Positions 25,664-34,003 of a stretch of DNA of 64,000 bases are shown here, in pieces. Made by a program: the position numbers and the translations under genes. Source of the DNA: Brevibacillus_D fluminis_A (GTDB lineage Bacteria > Bacillota > Bacilli > Brevibacillales > Brevibacillaceae); assembly GCF_052072235.1 (NCBI RefSeq), contig NZ_CM125436.1, forward strand, positions 3,156,001 through 3,220,000, in the 5' to 3' direction. Within the stretch, counting starts at the first letter, position 1. Every line of letters begins with the position of its first letter. The notes under the pieces are model-generated. The model was given only the letters and a program-made list of their open reading frames with translations, was not told the origin of the DNA and made no database searches.

Positions 25664-25840
25664 TTCGTTTGGCAGGTCTCCTGGCTTGCACATTCTCCGT
25701 TTTTTTCCGTCTTCCCGGCATCTTTTGCCAGTGACCCTTTCGTCGAAAAAAACGTCCGTGCTTACAGTAGCGGGGACTGCAGTGGATTTGCACCACTTTC
25801 CCTTTTCAATGGCATGCGCCATCACCAAAACGAATTCGTA
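25664..25840 (-). promoter_or_regulatory. Cobalamin riboswitch
   Basis: Minus-strand RNA shows the conserved aptamer parts in order: GGTGATGGCGC, AAGGGAAAGTGGTGCAAATCC, ACTGCAGTCCCCGCTACTGT, GTCACTGG, GCCGGGAAGAC, and the B12 box GCCAGGAGACCTGCC at 25671-25685. A strong terminator follows 70 bases downstream, so it is expected to turn the operon off when cobalamin is plentiful. Confidence 0.96.
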
Positions 25841-25854
25841 TGTCGTTAGGTTTT

Positions 25855-25884
25855 ATTGTAGCGGTCGTTATACGGTTTGTACAA
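25855..25884 (-). promoter_or_regulatory. Candidate sigma-A promoter of the corrinoid operon
   Basis: TACAAT (-10, 25855-25860) lies 18 bases from TTGTAC (weak -35, 25879-25884), just upstream of the aptamer. Confidence 0.5.
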
Positions 25885-25895
25885 GAAAAAAGTGG

Positions 25896-26237
25896 TTACA
25901 AACGCTCGCCAAGCTGCCAGGAACCTGCTGCACGCGTCATTCTGCGCACGGCGACGATCGCATCCGTGTTGAGCGGACCATAAATGTGCGGATACATCAG
26001 TCCATCGGAAGCCTCTTCATACAGCAGTTTCGCTTTGATCTTGCTCTCATCGATTTCCAAAACGAGCAATCCTTCGGCAAACGCAGGGTAGACCCGGTTG
26101 GCTACCTTCACCAAAAGCTCGTCGCCTTTCGTCGCATGGATAAATCCTTCCGCCTCATAGGTACGTGAAACATACTCCGCTTTGTCCGCGTAGTTCGCCC
26201 AATACGTTTCCGGCACCAAGCAATAAATCGTTTCCAT
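25896..26237 (-). CDS. DUF952 family protein
   Basis: 113-aa cytosolic protein. YEAEGFIHATKGDELL near residues 28-43, LLVLEIDESKIKAKLLYEEA, and YPHIYGPLNTDAIVAVRRM near 82-100 match DUF952, a small ADP-ribosyltransferase-like fold of unknown role. Complete and probably monocistronic; it ends just upstream of the corrinoid operon promoter. Confidence 0.9.
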   Translation of the reverse strand: METIYCLVPETYWANYADKAEYVSRTYEAEGFIHATKGDELLVKVANRVYPAFAEGLLVLEIDESKIKAKLLYEEASDGLMYPHIYGPLNTDAIVAVRRMTRAAGSWQLGERL

Positions 26238-26266
26238 TCTCGCTCTCTCCTCTTCCCATTCAAGTG

Positions 26267-27082
26267 TTATTCGCAGGCAATCCCGTCTTTGTCGCCATCC
26301 ATTTCAGGGCGATAGCCAGGCTCCCCTTTGTGTAACGGAGCTGCTCCGGCGGCACGGGCTTCCTTGCAGCTTGCATAATAAACCGACGTTTGTTTCGCTC
26401 CGGATGGGGGAACCGCTTGCTTTGACGGACTCGTTACATTGGGATTCTTCGATTCCTTTTTGCCCTGCTTCCCTGCCTCGCCGACCGCCTCGGGATGATA
26501 GCCGTCTTCACGGGCATAGTTTTCGACCGACCAGATGCCGACTCCTGCCTGCTGCGCTTTTTCCTGGATGGCCCGGTACCGGTCGACATACTTCACATTC
26601 GGCACATAAATATAAGCGACGCGGGCAAGCCCTTTTTCAAGCAGCATCTCTTGCACCGACTTGCCATCGATATAGATGTAATACAGATAACGGCCGTATT
26701 TGTCCGGTCCCGGGGATACATCCTGCTCCAGCTCGACGGTTTTATCCGTCAGAAGCGCTTTCGTGAAGTCGCTCGCTTCCTTTCCAAAAGGCTGCTCACC
26801 GAGCTTCGGGTGATGGGTTTCCGGCGTGTCAACCAGCAGAAAGCGAACCGTTTCTTCCTTGCCGTTGAGCTTCACCTTGATCGTGTCGCCATCGATCACT
26901 TGTACCACAGACGCTTTGATTCGATTCGTTTCGCCCGCTTGTTCAGCCTGTGCCGCTGGCGCCTCGGTCTGCTTGGCAGATGCCGGCGACGTCTGCGGGT
27001 TAGCCGGACTGCCGCACGCAGCCAGCAGCAAAAATACGCCCGCATACGCGGCCGCAGCCACGGCTCGTTTTCTTCCCATCAT
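26267..27082 (-). CDS. Secreted thermonuclease-like lipoprotein with excalibur domain
   Basis: 271 aa. A signal peptide with lipobox LLAAC near residue 23 precedes a staphylococcal-nuclease domain (about 55-190). Catalytic features visible are VIDGDTIKV, VRFLLVDTPETHHP and DKYGRYLYYIYIDG. The C-terminus is an excalibur calcium-binding motif ending DGDKDGIACE. It would be a surface nuclease needing calcium. The start follows AGGAGAA; either of two adjacent ATGs may be used. Confidence 0.93.
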   Translation of the reverse strand: MMGRKRAVAAAAYAGVFLLLAACGSPANPQTSPASAKQTEAPAAQAEQAGETNRIKASVVQVIDGDTIKVKLNGKEETVRFLLVDTPETHHPKLGEQPFGKEASDFTKALLTDKTVELEQDVSPGPDKYGRYLYYIYIDGKSVQEMLLEKGLARVAYIYVPNVKYVDRYRAIQEKAQQAGVGIWSVENYAREDGYHPEAVGEAGKQGKKESKNPNVTSPSKQAVPPSGAKQTSVYYASCKEARAAGAAPLHKGEPGYRPEMDGDKDGIACE

Positions 27083-27132
27083 GCAATCTTCTCCTCATCA
27101 TCGTTGTCTCGATCCCCTACAAGCTTACACAG

Positions 27133-27158
27133 AAAAAAAACCGCTCGCAAGCGAGAGG
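27133..27158 (-). terminator. Terminator-like hairpin upstream of the nuclease gene
   Basis: Minus-strand CTCGC-TT-GCGAG-CGG followed by eight T. It lies upstream of the nuclease gene with no gene I can support above it, so it may end a short leader or untranslated RNA. Confidence 0.5.
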
Positions 27159-27284
27159 TTCGAGAGGAGGTAGTGTTTCATCTTATGCTTGTCAGTGCGA
27201 CGGTAGACTTGCCCGCTTGCAGCGAATGAAAAAACAGTACGGTTCGCTGTGACAATCAGGAGAACATTTTCGCGAAATAAATCG

Positions 27285-27313
27285 TTGACAAAATTTTATA
27301 TTTGTGTTATTAT
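27285..27313 (+). promoter_or_regulatory. Sigma-A promoter of the YkgJ-like gene
   Basis: TTGACA at 27285-27290, 17-bp spacer, TATTAT at 27308-27313, in an A/T-rich stretch about 90 bp before the start codon. The rest of the 27083-27401 gap holds only the hairpin at 27133-27158. Confidence 0.7.
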
Positions 27314-27401
27314 AAAATAATTTTCTATTTACAAAAATCCCTCTTCTTTTTATGATAGACATATTTCGACTAGAACACGCACGAGGCGGGAGGAAACCGA
27401 A

Positions 27402-27749
27402 ATGGAACAATTACCTTGCGAGGGATGCAGAGGTCTCTGCTGCGGACCTGTTCCTGTGACCGAAACGGAATTGAAAAAAATCAAAAAAAGCATCAAAGCC
27501 ATGCCGCAAAAAAAGCGTACGGCGCTTGCGAACCAGCAGCGCTTTTTCGGCACGTGCCTGTTTTATGACGTGGATCATGACCGATGCGGCATTCATGCGG
27601 TGCGGCCGGAGGTGTGCCGCATGTTCGGCTATTATAAAGAGATGGTTTGCTTTCGGATGCCGCAGCTCGCAACAAAAACGGATCGGCAAGTCCGCGAACG
27701 GCCTGTGGGGATTTTGAGCGTCGATTTCACCTGGCGCGATTTTAGCTGA
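27402..27749 (+). CDS. YkgJ-like cysteine-cluster protein
   Basis: 115-aa protein. CEGCRGLCCG at residues 6-15, then TCLFYDVDHDRCGIHAVRPEVCRMFGYYKE near 51-80, give the eight-cysteine pattern of the YkgJ family, which probably binds zinc or an iron-sulfur cluster. Function is unknown. It has a clear sigma-A promoter and the ribosome site GGCGGGAGGAAACCGAA. Confidence 0.88.
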   Translation: MEQLPCEGCRGLCCGPVPVTETELKKIKKSIKAMPQKKRTALANQQRFFGTCLFYDVDHDRCGIHAVRPEVCRMFGYYKEMVCFRMPQLATKTDRQVRERPVGILSVDFTWRDFS

Positions 27750-27767
27750 TCTCATCGATTGGGCGTT

Positions 27768-28661
27768 TCAGGACAACAATGAGTCGCACCACGCATAGCA
27801 AGCATCCAGTTCTCGCTCGGTGATCCGGTCCGACCGATGCTCGAACAGCACGTGTACCTGCGGGTTTTCATTACCGATGATGCGCATAAATCGTTCGATC
27901 GGCGCCCAACCTGCGGCCGGATCACAGCTCGGCAATGCGGGATGGTGATAGCTGCCGACCGGATCAAACCGGTTTACCGTCCACAGATGGACAAGGTACG
28001 AGTATTTCGCATAGCGCCGTAAAACAGGCTCAGCTTGAAAATACGGATCGATTAGCTCTTGCATGAACAACCGGCCCGTATCCAAACATAGTTTAATCGC
28101 TGGATACGCCGTCAGCAAATCCTCCAAAAAGCGGTCCTCGTAGATGTATCGATTCAATGCATCAAATTCCAGTACAGGTGTAAACTGGTAGTGCCGCCCT
28201 TTTTCGGACAACCATCGGAATAGCTGCTCCGTCCCACGCTGAAATGCTGAAATGCTCATCGCCCGTTCGCTGATGAATTCCGACGGATCGGCAAAACGCC
28301 ACTGCTCCCAGTTTACCCGATCGTCCAAAATTACCGGCTTGGGGTAATGAAATAATACATATCGCGGCTTTATCATGGAAAGCTCCGCAAGTTCCTGCTC
28401 AACCTGGGCCATCGCTGCATGCCGCACGTGAAGATCGGGGGACAGGAAAAGTGCGTCGCGCCGAAACCCGTGGTCCCGCTGGCGAAACGGGTAATGCACA
28501 CCGACGGAAAAACCGCCGCGCTCCGCTTCTTCCGCGAGAAGTTTTGCATCCTTATCAGAGTGAAACATACAGGCTTCCACGCCCCAAAATCCATCGCGAA
28601 AATCACGTTGCTGCTTTTTAGCATCGAAACCGCCGTACTGCCCGATCAAAAAACGCTGCAT
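27768..28661 (-). CDS. Sugar phosphate isomerase/epimerase-like TIM-barrel protein
   Basis: 297-aa protein with features of the xylose-isomerase/AP-endonuclease-2 barrel: FSVGVHYPF near 50-58, YVLFHYPKP near 100-108, TPVLEFDALNRY, LCLDTGRLFMQ near 205-215, and VLFEHRSDRIT near the end. These supply the usual metal-binding His, Glu and Asp residues. The substrate is unknown. The ATG at 28661 follows AAGGAGG. Confidence 0.78.
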   Translation of the reverse strand: MQRFLIGQYGGFDAKKQQRDFRDGFWGVEACMFHSDKDAKLLAEEAERGGFSVGVHYPFRQRDHGFRRDALFLSPDLHVRHAAMAQVEQELAELSMIKPRYVLFHYPKPVILDDRVNWEQWRFADPSEFISERAMSISAFQRGTEQLFRWLSEKGRHYQFTPVLEFDALNRYIYEDRFLEDLLTAYPAIKLCLDTGRLFMQELIDPYFQAEPVLRRYAKYSYLVHLWTVNRFDPVGSYHHPALPSCDPAAGWAPIERFMRIIGNENPQVHVLFEHRSDRITERELDACYAWCDSLLS

Positions 28662-28774
28662 CTGTTTGCCTCCTTCTTTTCGCAATCAGCCATCGCCTTT
28701 AAAAAACACGTAACAAACCAAAGCCTGCGTCCGTCTCATAACCAACAACGACTTTTCGAAACGGGAGGTACACC

Positions 28775-29278
28775 ATGAAAAAGCTTTTTGTCACCCTTCT
28801 TTTGCTCGGCGGTCTGCTTCAAGGCTGCGCTCCTGCGCCGGAACAATCGCAGCCGGCTGCCCCTGTACAGCCGGAAAAACCGGCAGAAACGCCAGCCGTA
28901 CCGGCAGCGACTACACCCGAGACGCCAGCCCCGCAGCAGCCAGCAAACAGCTCTCCCGAGAAGCCGGAGGAGCAAGCGTATCATAACGACATTTTCAAAG
29001 ATGTGACGGTCAAAAAAGTGAAAGCGGACACGTTTGAAGTAAAAGGAAAAGCGAAAGTGTTTGAAGCCGTGTTGAATTATTCCGTTGAAGATGGACATAA
29101 CGAACTTGCAAAAGGGTCTGCAACCGCATCTGCCGGCGCACCGGAATGGGGCGATTTCAGCTTCACGCTGACCGTCAAAAAAGCCACGCCGAATTCCACC
29201 CTGATGCTGATTTTGTTTGAATCGAGCGCAAAAGATGGAAGCCGCCGGATGGAACTCCCCATCCCTCTCCCTGAGTAA
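28775..29278 (+). CDS. Gmad2-domain lipoprotein
   Basis: 167 aa. Signal peptide with lipobox GLLQGC near residue 18, a long Pro/Ala/Glu linker (about 19-70), then a Gmad2 immunoglobulin-like domain: FEVKGKAKVFEAVLNYSVEDG, ASAGAPEWGDFSF and LFESSAKDGSRRMELPIPLPE. Gmad2 also occurs in the spore-germination protein GerM and in other sporulation-linked lipoproteins. A role in the spore envelope is possible but not shown. Ribosome site GGGAGGT. Confidence 0.87.
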   Translation: MKKLFVTLLLLGGLLQGCAPAPEQSQPAAPVQPEKPAETPAVPAATTPETPAPQQPANSSPEKPEEQAYHNDIFKDVTVKKVKADTFEVKGKAKVFEAVLNYSVEDGHNELAKGSATASAGAPEWGDFSFTLTVKKATPNSTLMLILFESSAKDGSRRMELPIPLPE

Positions 29279-29389
29279 TATCGCATGCCACATGCCTTGG
29301 CGCGCCTGTTGGCGTGCTTTTTTCTTGGTGTCTTCCCTTTAGAATCGGCCCGTTCTGGAAAGGATAGGAATAGTCAGGAGGTGACGATC

Positions 29390-29578
29390 ATGTCCGAAAT
29401 CAAAGTGCTGGACAATGGGCCGCTGCTCGTAACAGGCGAGACGACTTTGCTGGATGGAGAAGGGAACAAGCTCGAAGGAAAAGCGCAACTGTATCTCTGT
29501 CGATGCGGCTTGTCTGCAAACAAGCCATTCTGCAATGGAGCACACAAAGGCAAGTTTGAAAGCGTCGTTCGCGCGTAA
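29390..29578 (+). CDS. CDGSH iron-sulfur domain protein (single domain)
   Basis: 62 aa. Cluster ligands are C-R-C-G-L-S and PFCNGAHKG, the CNGAH variant of the CDGSH motif common in bacteria. The ATG at 29390 follows TCAGGAGGTGA. It is a second, shorter CDGSH protein in this window beside the dual-domain one at 6.8-7.1 kb. Confidence 0.9.
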   Translation: MSEIKVLDNGPLLVTGETTLLDGEGNKLEGKAQLYLCRCGLSANKPFCNGAHKGKFESVVRA

Positions 29579-29597
29579 TCGGCTGAATGAGTCAAAC

Positions 29598-29643
29598 GAA
29601 AACAGGATGATCCTCACTTGCCAAGGGTCATCCTGTTTTCGTT
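29598..29643 (+). terminator. Terminator after the single-domain CDGSH gene
   Basis: AAAACAGGATGA...TCATCCTGTTTT stem; the T tract is short and interrupted. Confidence 0.75.
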
Positions 29644-29923
29644 TTCACGAACCTGTTCCCTTTGCCCCGATCGCGCCCGCAAGCTTCCTGAAATCGCCAA
29701 AATCGTTTGTGGTTGCTCCGTCATGCCCATCCACCCATTCCACCACTTTTTCCCTAGTGTACCTCTAGCCAGTGCTGTTCGTCTATTCCCGTTTCCCGTT
29801 CGCACTTGCGAAATCGTCGGCTTGCTACGGCCCGATTTTCAAGGCGTTTGATTGATCAAAGGATTTTTTTGTCAAACGGCGAAAATAGCAATGGTTGCAA
29901 GTATCGGATGGGAGGCGCACAAG

Positions 29924-30907
29924 ATGAAAGCAGTCGTTGTCACAGATTTTGGTGGTCCAGAGGTTATGAAAGTCATGGATGTCGATTTGCCGGTGGTCGC
30001 CCCGAATCAAGTATTGATCCGCGTTGCGGCGACCAGCGTCAATTTTGCCGATATCAAATCACGGTATGGAAATTATCACGGCGCAACCAAGCCGCCTTTT
30101 ATCCCGGGACTCGATGCTGCCGGCGTCATCGAAGCGGTCGGCCGTGACGTAGCGCATCTGCAGGTCGGCCAACGGGTGATTGCCTTTGCGAAGGCAGGCT
30201 CCTATTCGGAGTATCTTGCAGCGGATGAGGCGCTCACCTTCCCGCTGCCGGACGAAGTCGATTTCGCCACAGCGGCTGCGTGCCCGATCGTATCGTTCAC
30301 GTCGTACAAGCTGTTGGCGGATGTCGGGCGGCTTGAAGCCGGTGAAACCGTCCTGATCCATGCGGCTGCAGGCGGCGTCGGCACAACCGCGATCCAGCTG
30401 GCCAAATTGCTCGGTGCCGGCAAAGTAATCGGCACCGTCGGAAGCGAACAAAAGATTGCCACTGCATTGGAGGCAGGGGCTGATCACGTCATTTGCTATC
30501 AGGACGGCTCGTTTGCCAGTCAAGTCAATGAGCTGACAGACGGCCGCGGCGCCGACGTGATTCTCGACTCGATCGCAGGCTGGGTGACCGAGCAAAGCCT
30601 CGACTGCCTCGCCCATTACGGTCGGTTGGTCCACTTTGGCAACGCTGGCGGCGAAGTGGGGCACATCAAAACGAAGGATTTGCATGCGAGTTGCCGCTCC
30701 GTCCTTGGTTTCAGCCTGGGCACGACGCGCAAACAACGTCCGCACCTGCTCAAAAGCGCAGCCGATCACGTCCTGCCATTTTTGGCCGATGGTCGTCTTG
30801 CCATGAAAATCGGCCGGGTGTTTTCGCTTGCTGAAGCGGCGCAAGCCCACCAACTGGTCGAGAGCCGACAAAGCTTGGGAAAAGTGCTGCTGGAAGTGAA
30901 CCGATAA
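29924..30907 (+). CDS. Quinone oxidoreductase-like zinc-type alcohol dehydrogenase family protein
   Basis: 327-aa medium-chain dehydrogenase/reductase. N-terminal GroES-like part (VLIRVAATSVNFADIKSRYG, PPFIPGLDAAGVIEAVGRDV) followed by an NADPH-binding Rossmann domain with LIHAAAGGVGTTAIQLAKLLGA. The structural zinc cysteines of true alcohol dehydrogenases are absent, as in quinone reductases. Substrate unknown. The ATG at 29924 follows GGGAGGCGC. Confidence 0.9.
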   Translation: MKAVVVTDFGGPEVMKVMDVDLPVVAPNQVLIRVAATSVNFADIKSRYGNYHGATKPPFIPGLDAAGVIEAVGRDVAHLQVGQRVIAFAKAGSYSEYLAADEALTFPLPDEVDFATAAACPIVSFTSYKLLADVGRLEAGETVLIHAAAGGVGTTAIQLAKLLGAGKVIGTVGSEQKIATALEAGADHVICYQDGSFASQVNELTDGRGADVILDSIAGWVTEQSLDCLAHYGRLVHFGNAGGEVGHIKTKDLHASCRSVLGFSLGTTRKQRPHLLKSAADHVLPFLADGRLAMKIGRVFSLAEAAQAHQLVESRQSLGKVLLEVNR

Positions 30908-30927
30908 AGGATTGTGGGAAACGGGGG

Positions 30928-30960
30928 ACAGCCGCTTACCGGAAGCGGCTGTTTTTTTTT
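30928..30960 (+). terminator. Terminator of the oxidoreductase gene
   Basis: CAGCCGCTT-ACCG-GAAGCGGCTG followed by ten T. Confidence 0.95.
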
Positions 30961-31001
30961 GGGGTGCATTGAAAAAGAACGATTCCGCTCAAGCTTCCGC
31001 G

Positions 31002-31865
31002 CTATTCGATGAACACATCTTGACTGCTGTAAATGTGCTCCATGCGTTCCTGGCGGGCTTGCAGCGCGTCCCGATTGCGCGCTCCGATGCCGAGGCAAAG
31101 CAAATGCAGCATCGTTTGCACAGCCGCCATCGAACTATTGCCCGTATCGCCGTCGACATTCAGCTCCGTAACCAATGTGATGTCGCTGATGCGGCTGACT
31201 GGCGAAAGCAGACGATCGGTGATCGCAATCAGCCGGCTGCCCAACATTTTGGCCGCCTCTGCGATCTTGTAGGAGTCCTTCGAGTAGCGGGGGAAAGAAA
31301 TGACGACGGCTACCGATTTTTCATTCATGCATGGGAGCTTTTCCAGCGCATTTCCGCCTGCGGGGCACAAATGCACATTTTCCCGAATCATCCCGAGCGT
31401 GAACGCCAACCAGTTGGCCGCCGCATGGGAGGCGCGATGGCCGATGACGAGCACATGGTCGGCCTCGCTGAGCAGCTCAACCGTGTGCCACAGCTGCCCA
31501 TCGTTCAACTGCGCGAGGTTATGCTGCATGACGGCGATCTCATTCTCCATCGCGTGTCGGAATAATTGCTCCTCGCCGGACGATTGCGGTTTTTGCAGCC
31601 GGTTGGCAGCAGCCGAGCTTGCACCGAGCACGATCTGCTGCTGGATTCTCGCCTGCATCTCGGTAAAGCCGCTGAATCCGAGCGCGTACGACAACCGGAT
31701 CACGGTCGTTTCGCTGACTTCTGCCTCGCGGGCGATTTGGACAACCGTATTGAAAGCCGCCTGATCCAAATGCTGCAGCAAATGAGCAGCCACTTTCTTT
31801 TGGGCGGCTGACAGCCCGTTGAATTTTTCTTTCACGAGTCCTTCAAAAGTGGAAGATTGCTGCAT
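31002..31865 (-). CDS. RpiR/MurR-family transcriptional regulator
   Basis: 287 aa. An N-terminal RpiR helix-turn-helix (about 1-80: LSAAQKKVAAHLLQH, TVVQIAREAEVSETTVIRLSYALGFSGFTEM) is followed by a SIS sugar-phosphate-binding domain (about 115-260: HVLVIGHRASHAAANWLAFTLG, VAVVISFPRYSKD, LIAITDRLLSPV). The start at 31865 follows AGGAGGG with a wide spacer. It is divergent from the deacylase gene at 32126, which is a likely target. Confidence 0.9.
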   Translation of the reverse strand: MQQSSTFEGLVKEKFNGLSAAQKKVAAHLLQHLDQAAFNTVVQIAREAEVSETTVIRLSYALGFSGFTEMQARIQQQIVLGASSAAANRLQKPQSSGEEQLFRHAMENEIAVMQHNLAQLNDGQLWHTVELLSEADHVLVIGHRASHAAANWLAFTLGMIRENVHLCPAGGNALEKLPCMNEKSVAVVISFPRYSKDSYKIAEAAKMLGSRLIAITDRLLSPVSRISDITLVTELNVDGDTGNSSMAAVQTMLHLLCLGIGARNRDALQARQERMEHIYSSQDVFIE

Positions 31866-32125
31866 ATGCTTTTCCCGTCCCTCCTGTAGCGCACAAGATG
31901 ATTCCTTTTTACTATTGTGTTTGTGCCGGAATCTGTCAAGATGCTTTTCCCTATGCTTTTTGGCGGAGCCACTGTTGCTGTACAAGAAAAAGGAACCAGC
32001 GCCGCGCTGATGCCCAGACGCCACTCTCCCGACTCCAGATGACTCCTTCCTTTCCATCGACAGGAAATCGGACCGACGTTGCGGAATTTGTACTTGTCTA
32101 CATAAAAAAGGAGGATTTTGCCCAC

Positions 32126-33004
32126 ATGCGTGACGTACGTTTTGAACAGGATTTGACCCGTTTTACCGTATACGAGTTTGGACAGAAACAAGGTCCGCGC
32201 GTCGCTATCACCGCAGCGATCCATGGCGATGAACAGACGGCCATCCACGCGGCCAATCTGTTGATAAAGGCGCTTGGCGACTTGACGGTCAATGGATACG
32301 TCAAGGTGATACCCGTCTGCAACCCGCCTTCTTTTCGCAACCGCACCCGTTTTTCCCCTTTCGATCATATCGATATGAACCGGATTTTCCCGGGCAGCCC
32401 GAACGGCGGTCCTACACACCAACTTGCCCACGCCTTGTGGCAAGGAACCCGTGACGTCGATTATATCGTTGATCTGCATTGCGTTGGCAACGGGGGCGCT
32501 ACCTACACGCTTGCCTTGTATAAAGAATTTCCTGAATTGCGCGAATTGGCAGAAGCGCTCGCTCTCCCCATCATCATCCAATCGAGCGGGACGCGGGGCC
32601 AGCTGTTCGTGGAATCGTGCCATGCAGGCCAAAAGGCGCTGATCATCGAATTGCCGGCAGGACAGCCTGGGGGAACGATCGATGTCGCTGCTGCCGAGGA
32701 ATGCAGCCGCGCCGTCATTCGCTACCTGCATCACCTGGGTGTGCTGTCTGCCTCCGTGCCAGGCCACCCCGTCACGTTCTATGATGAAATCACGACGCTG
32801 GTCGCCCAGGAGCCGGGCTTGTTCCTTCCTGCCGTAGAACCAGGCATCATTTGCGAGCGCGGGACAGCGTTGGGGACATGGAACGACACCCCTCTGCTCG
32901 CACCGTTTACCGGCGTGATTACAACGATCAGTCCAGCCCGTTATTGTTTTACCAGAGAAAGCTTGGCAGGCATCGCTCCGTTTGCAGAAATCCAGTCTTC
33001 GTAA
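32126..33004 (+). CDS. M14-like succinylglutamate desuccinylase/aspartoacylase-family protein
   Basis: 292-aa zinc hydrolase. Metal ligands are in AAIHGDEQT (His and Glu) near residue 31-39 and IVDLHCVGNGG (His) near 118; NRIFPGSPNG is the typical loop. The C-terminal beta domain (ALGTWNDTPLLAPFTGVI) resembles a lipoyl-like carboxy domain of this family. It may deacylate or cleave an N-acyl amino acid; substrate unknown. The ATG at 32126 follows AAAGGAGG; the RpiR regulator is divergent. Confidence 0.85.
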   Translation: MRDVRFEQDLTRFTVYEFGQKQGPRVAITAAIHGDEQTAIHAANLLIKALGDLTVNGYVKVIPVCNPPSFRNRTRFSPFDHIDMNRIFPGSPNGGPTHQLAHALWQGTRDVDYIVDLHCVGNGGATYTLALYKEFPELRELAEALALPIIIQSSGTRGQLFVESCHAGQKALIIELPAGQPGGTIDVAAAEECSRAVIRYLHHLGVLSASVPGHPVTFYDEITTLVAQEPGLFLPAVEPGIICERGTALGTWNDTPLLAPFTGVITTISPARYCFTRESLAGIAPFAEIQSS

Positions 33005-33010
33005 AACAAG

Positions 33011-33038
33011 AAAAAACCTTGAGCAATCAAGGTTTTTT
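33011..33038. terminator. Bidirectional terminator
   Basis: AAAAAACCTTGA-GCAA-TCAAGGTTTTTT between convergent genes. Confidence 0.9.
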
Positions 33039-33057
33039 CTGTTCAGTGCGGGTCCGC

Positions 33058-33801
33058 TTAAAATCGCTCCATGTTGGCGTCCAATATGTACCCATCTACC
33101 GGGGAGATGTAGTACGTGGTCCCGTCGCAGTTGAACTCATAAAACTGGCCATATACCGAAGAGCCCTCCAGCGTTTTGGTCCCGACAAACTTGATCGAGG
33201 CAACCGGCTTATCATAGTACGGATAGCTTTTCATATAAACCGTTGCCTCTTCCGGTGTCAGCTCAAAACCGCGCTCGGGGATAGGCTCTGATTCTTTGGC
33301 GTCCAAAACCCAGCGGTCGCCGCTTTTCACAAGCGTGCTGATTTCATAGTAGCCGCTGTTCAGTTCATTGGCGAACCACATGGTTTTCACCTTGATCCGC
33401 TCAGCGGTTTGCTCCAAAATCGTCGTTCGCGCATCAAACGCGCCTTTTTCATAGTGGAACAAAAACAATTCCGTCAAGCCATTGCCTGCCGTGTAAAATT
33501 GCTGCAAATTCTCCTGATCGATAAAGGAATCTGTCATGATGCTATGTAGTTTGTTCCGGAACTCTTCAAAAGTCAGAGCCTTATCCTGCGCCTTCCCCAG
33601 CATGGCAAAATACTGGCTGGAAATTTCCAAAAGGCGGCCGGCAACCCATTCGACGCTTTTCTTCTCCTCGACAGGCGCTGGCACGGCTTGATCCTGCTGG
33701 ATCGCTGCTGTAGCTGACTGTGCTGGCGGAACGTCGCTCTCTTTCGAACAACCGATCAAGAGGAGCGCGACGATTCCGACCAAGGATACGAATTGTCTCA
33801 T
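33058..33801 (-). CDS. Hypothetical lipoprotein (247 aa)
   Basis: Lipobox LLLIGC near residue 17, a Pro/Ala/Gln linker, then a mixed alpha/beta domain (KALTFEEFRNKLHSIMTDSFID, RIKVKTMWFANELNSGYYEISTLVKSGDRWVLDAKE). No family is recognised. The last third (YYISPVDGYILDANMERF) looks like a second small domain. Start ATG 33801 follows GGGAGGAAG. Confidence 0.75.
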   Translation of the reverse strand: MRQFVSLVGIVALLLIGCSKESDVPPAQSATAAIQQDQAVPAPVEEKKSVEWVAGRLLEISSQYFAMLGKAQDKALTFEEFRNKLHSIMTDSFIDQENLQQFYTAGNGLTELFLFHYEKGAFDARTTILEQTAERIKVKTMWFANELNSGYYEISTLVKSGDRWVLDAKESEPIPERGFELTPEEATVYMKSYPYYDKPVASIKFVGTKTLEGSSVYGQFYEFNCDGTTYYISPVDGYILDANMERF

Positions 33802-34003
33802 AGCTTCCTCCCAAGTATGCGATGCTTGGATCATATCATATTTTACGCATATTTGGGTTCAAAACCGGAAAATTAATAAGAATTGCCCATCTTCACCCAT
33901 CCATTTCAACCTGATTGGAAGCACGCTCCGCCGGAAGGACATCGAGCGTGCGCCTTGAACGGTTGACAGCCCAGGAGGAAGATGATTGGAGTGGTTTGTC
34001 ATC

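Noticed and set aside
33921..33951. Hairpin GCACGCTC...GAGCGTGC before the UPF0173 gene end
   Set aside because: Strong stem but no T tract in either direction; I could not justify calling it a terminator.
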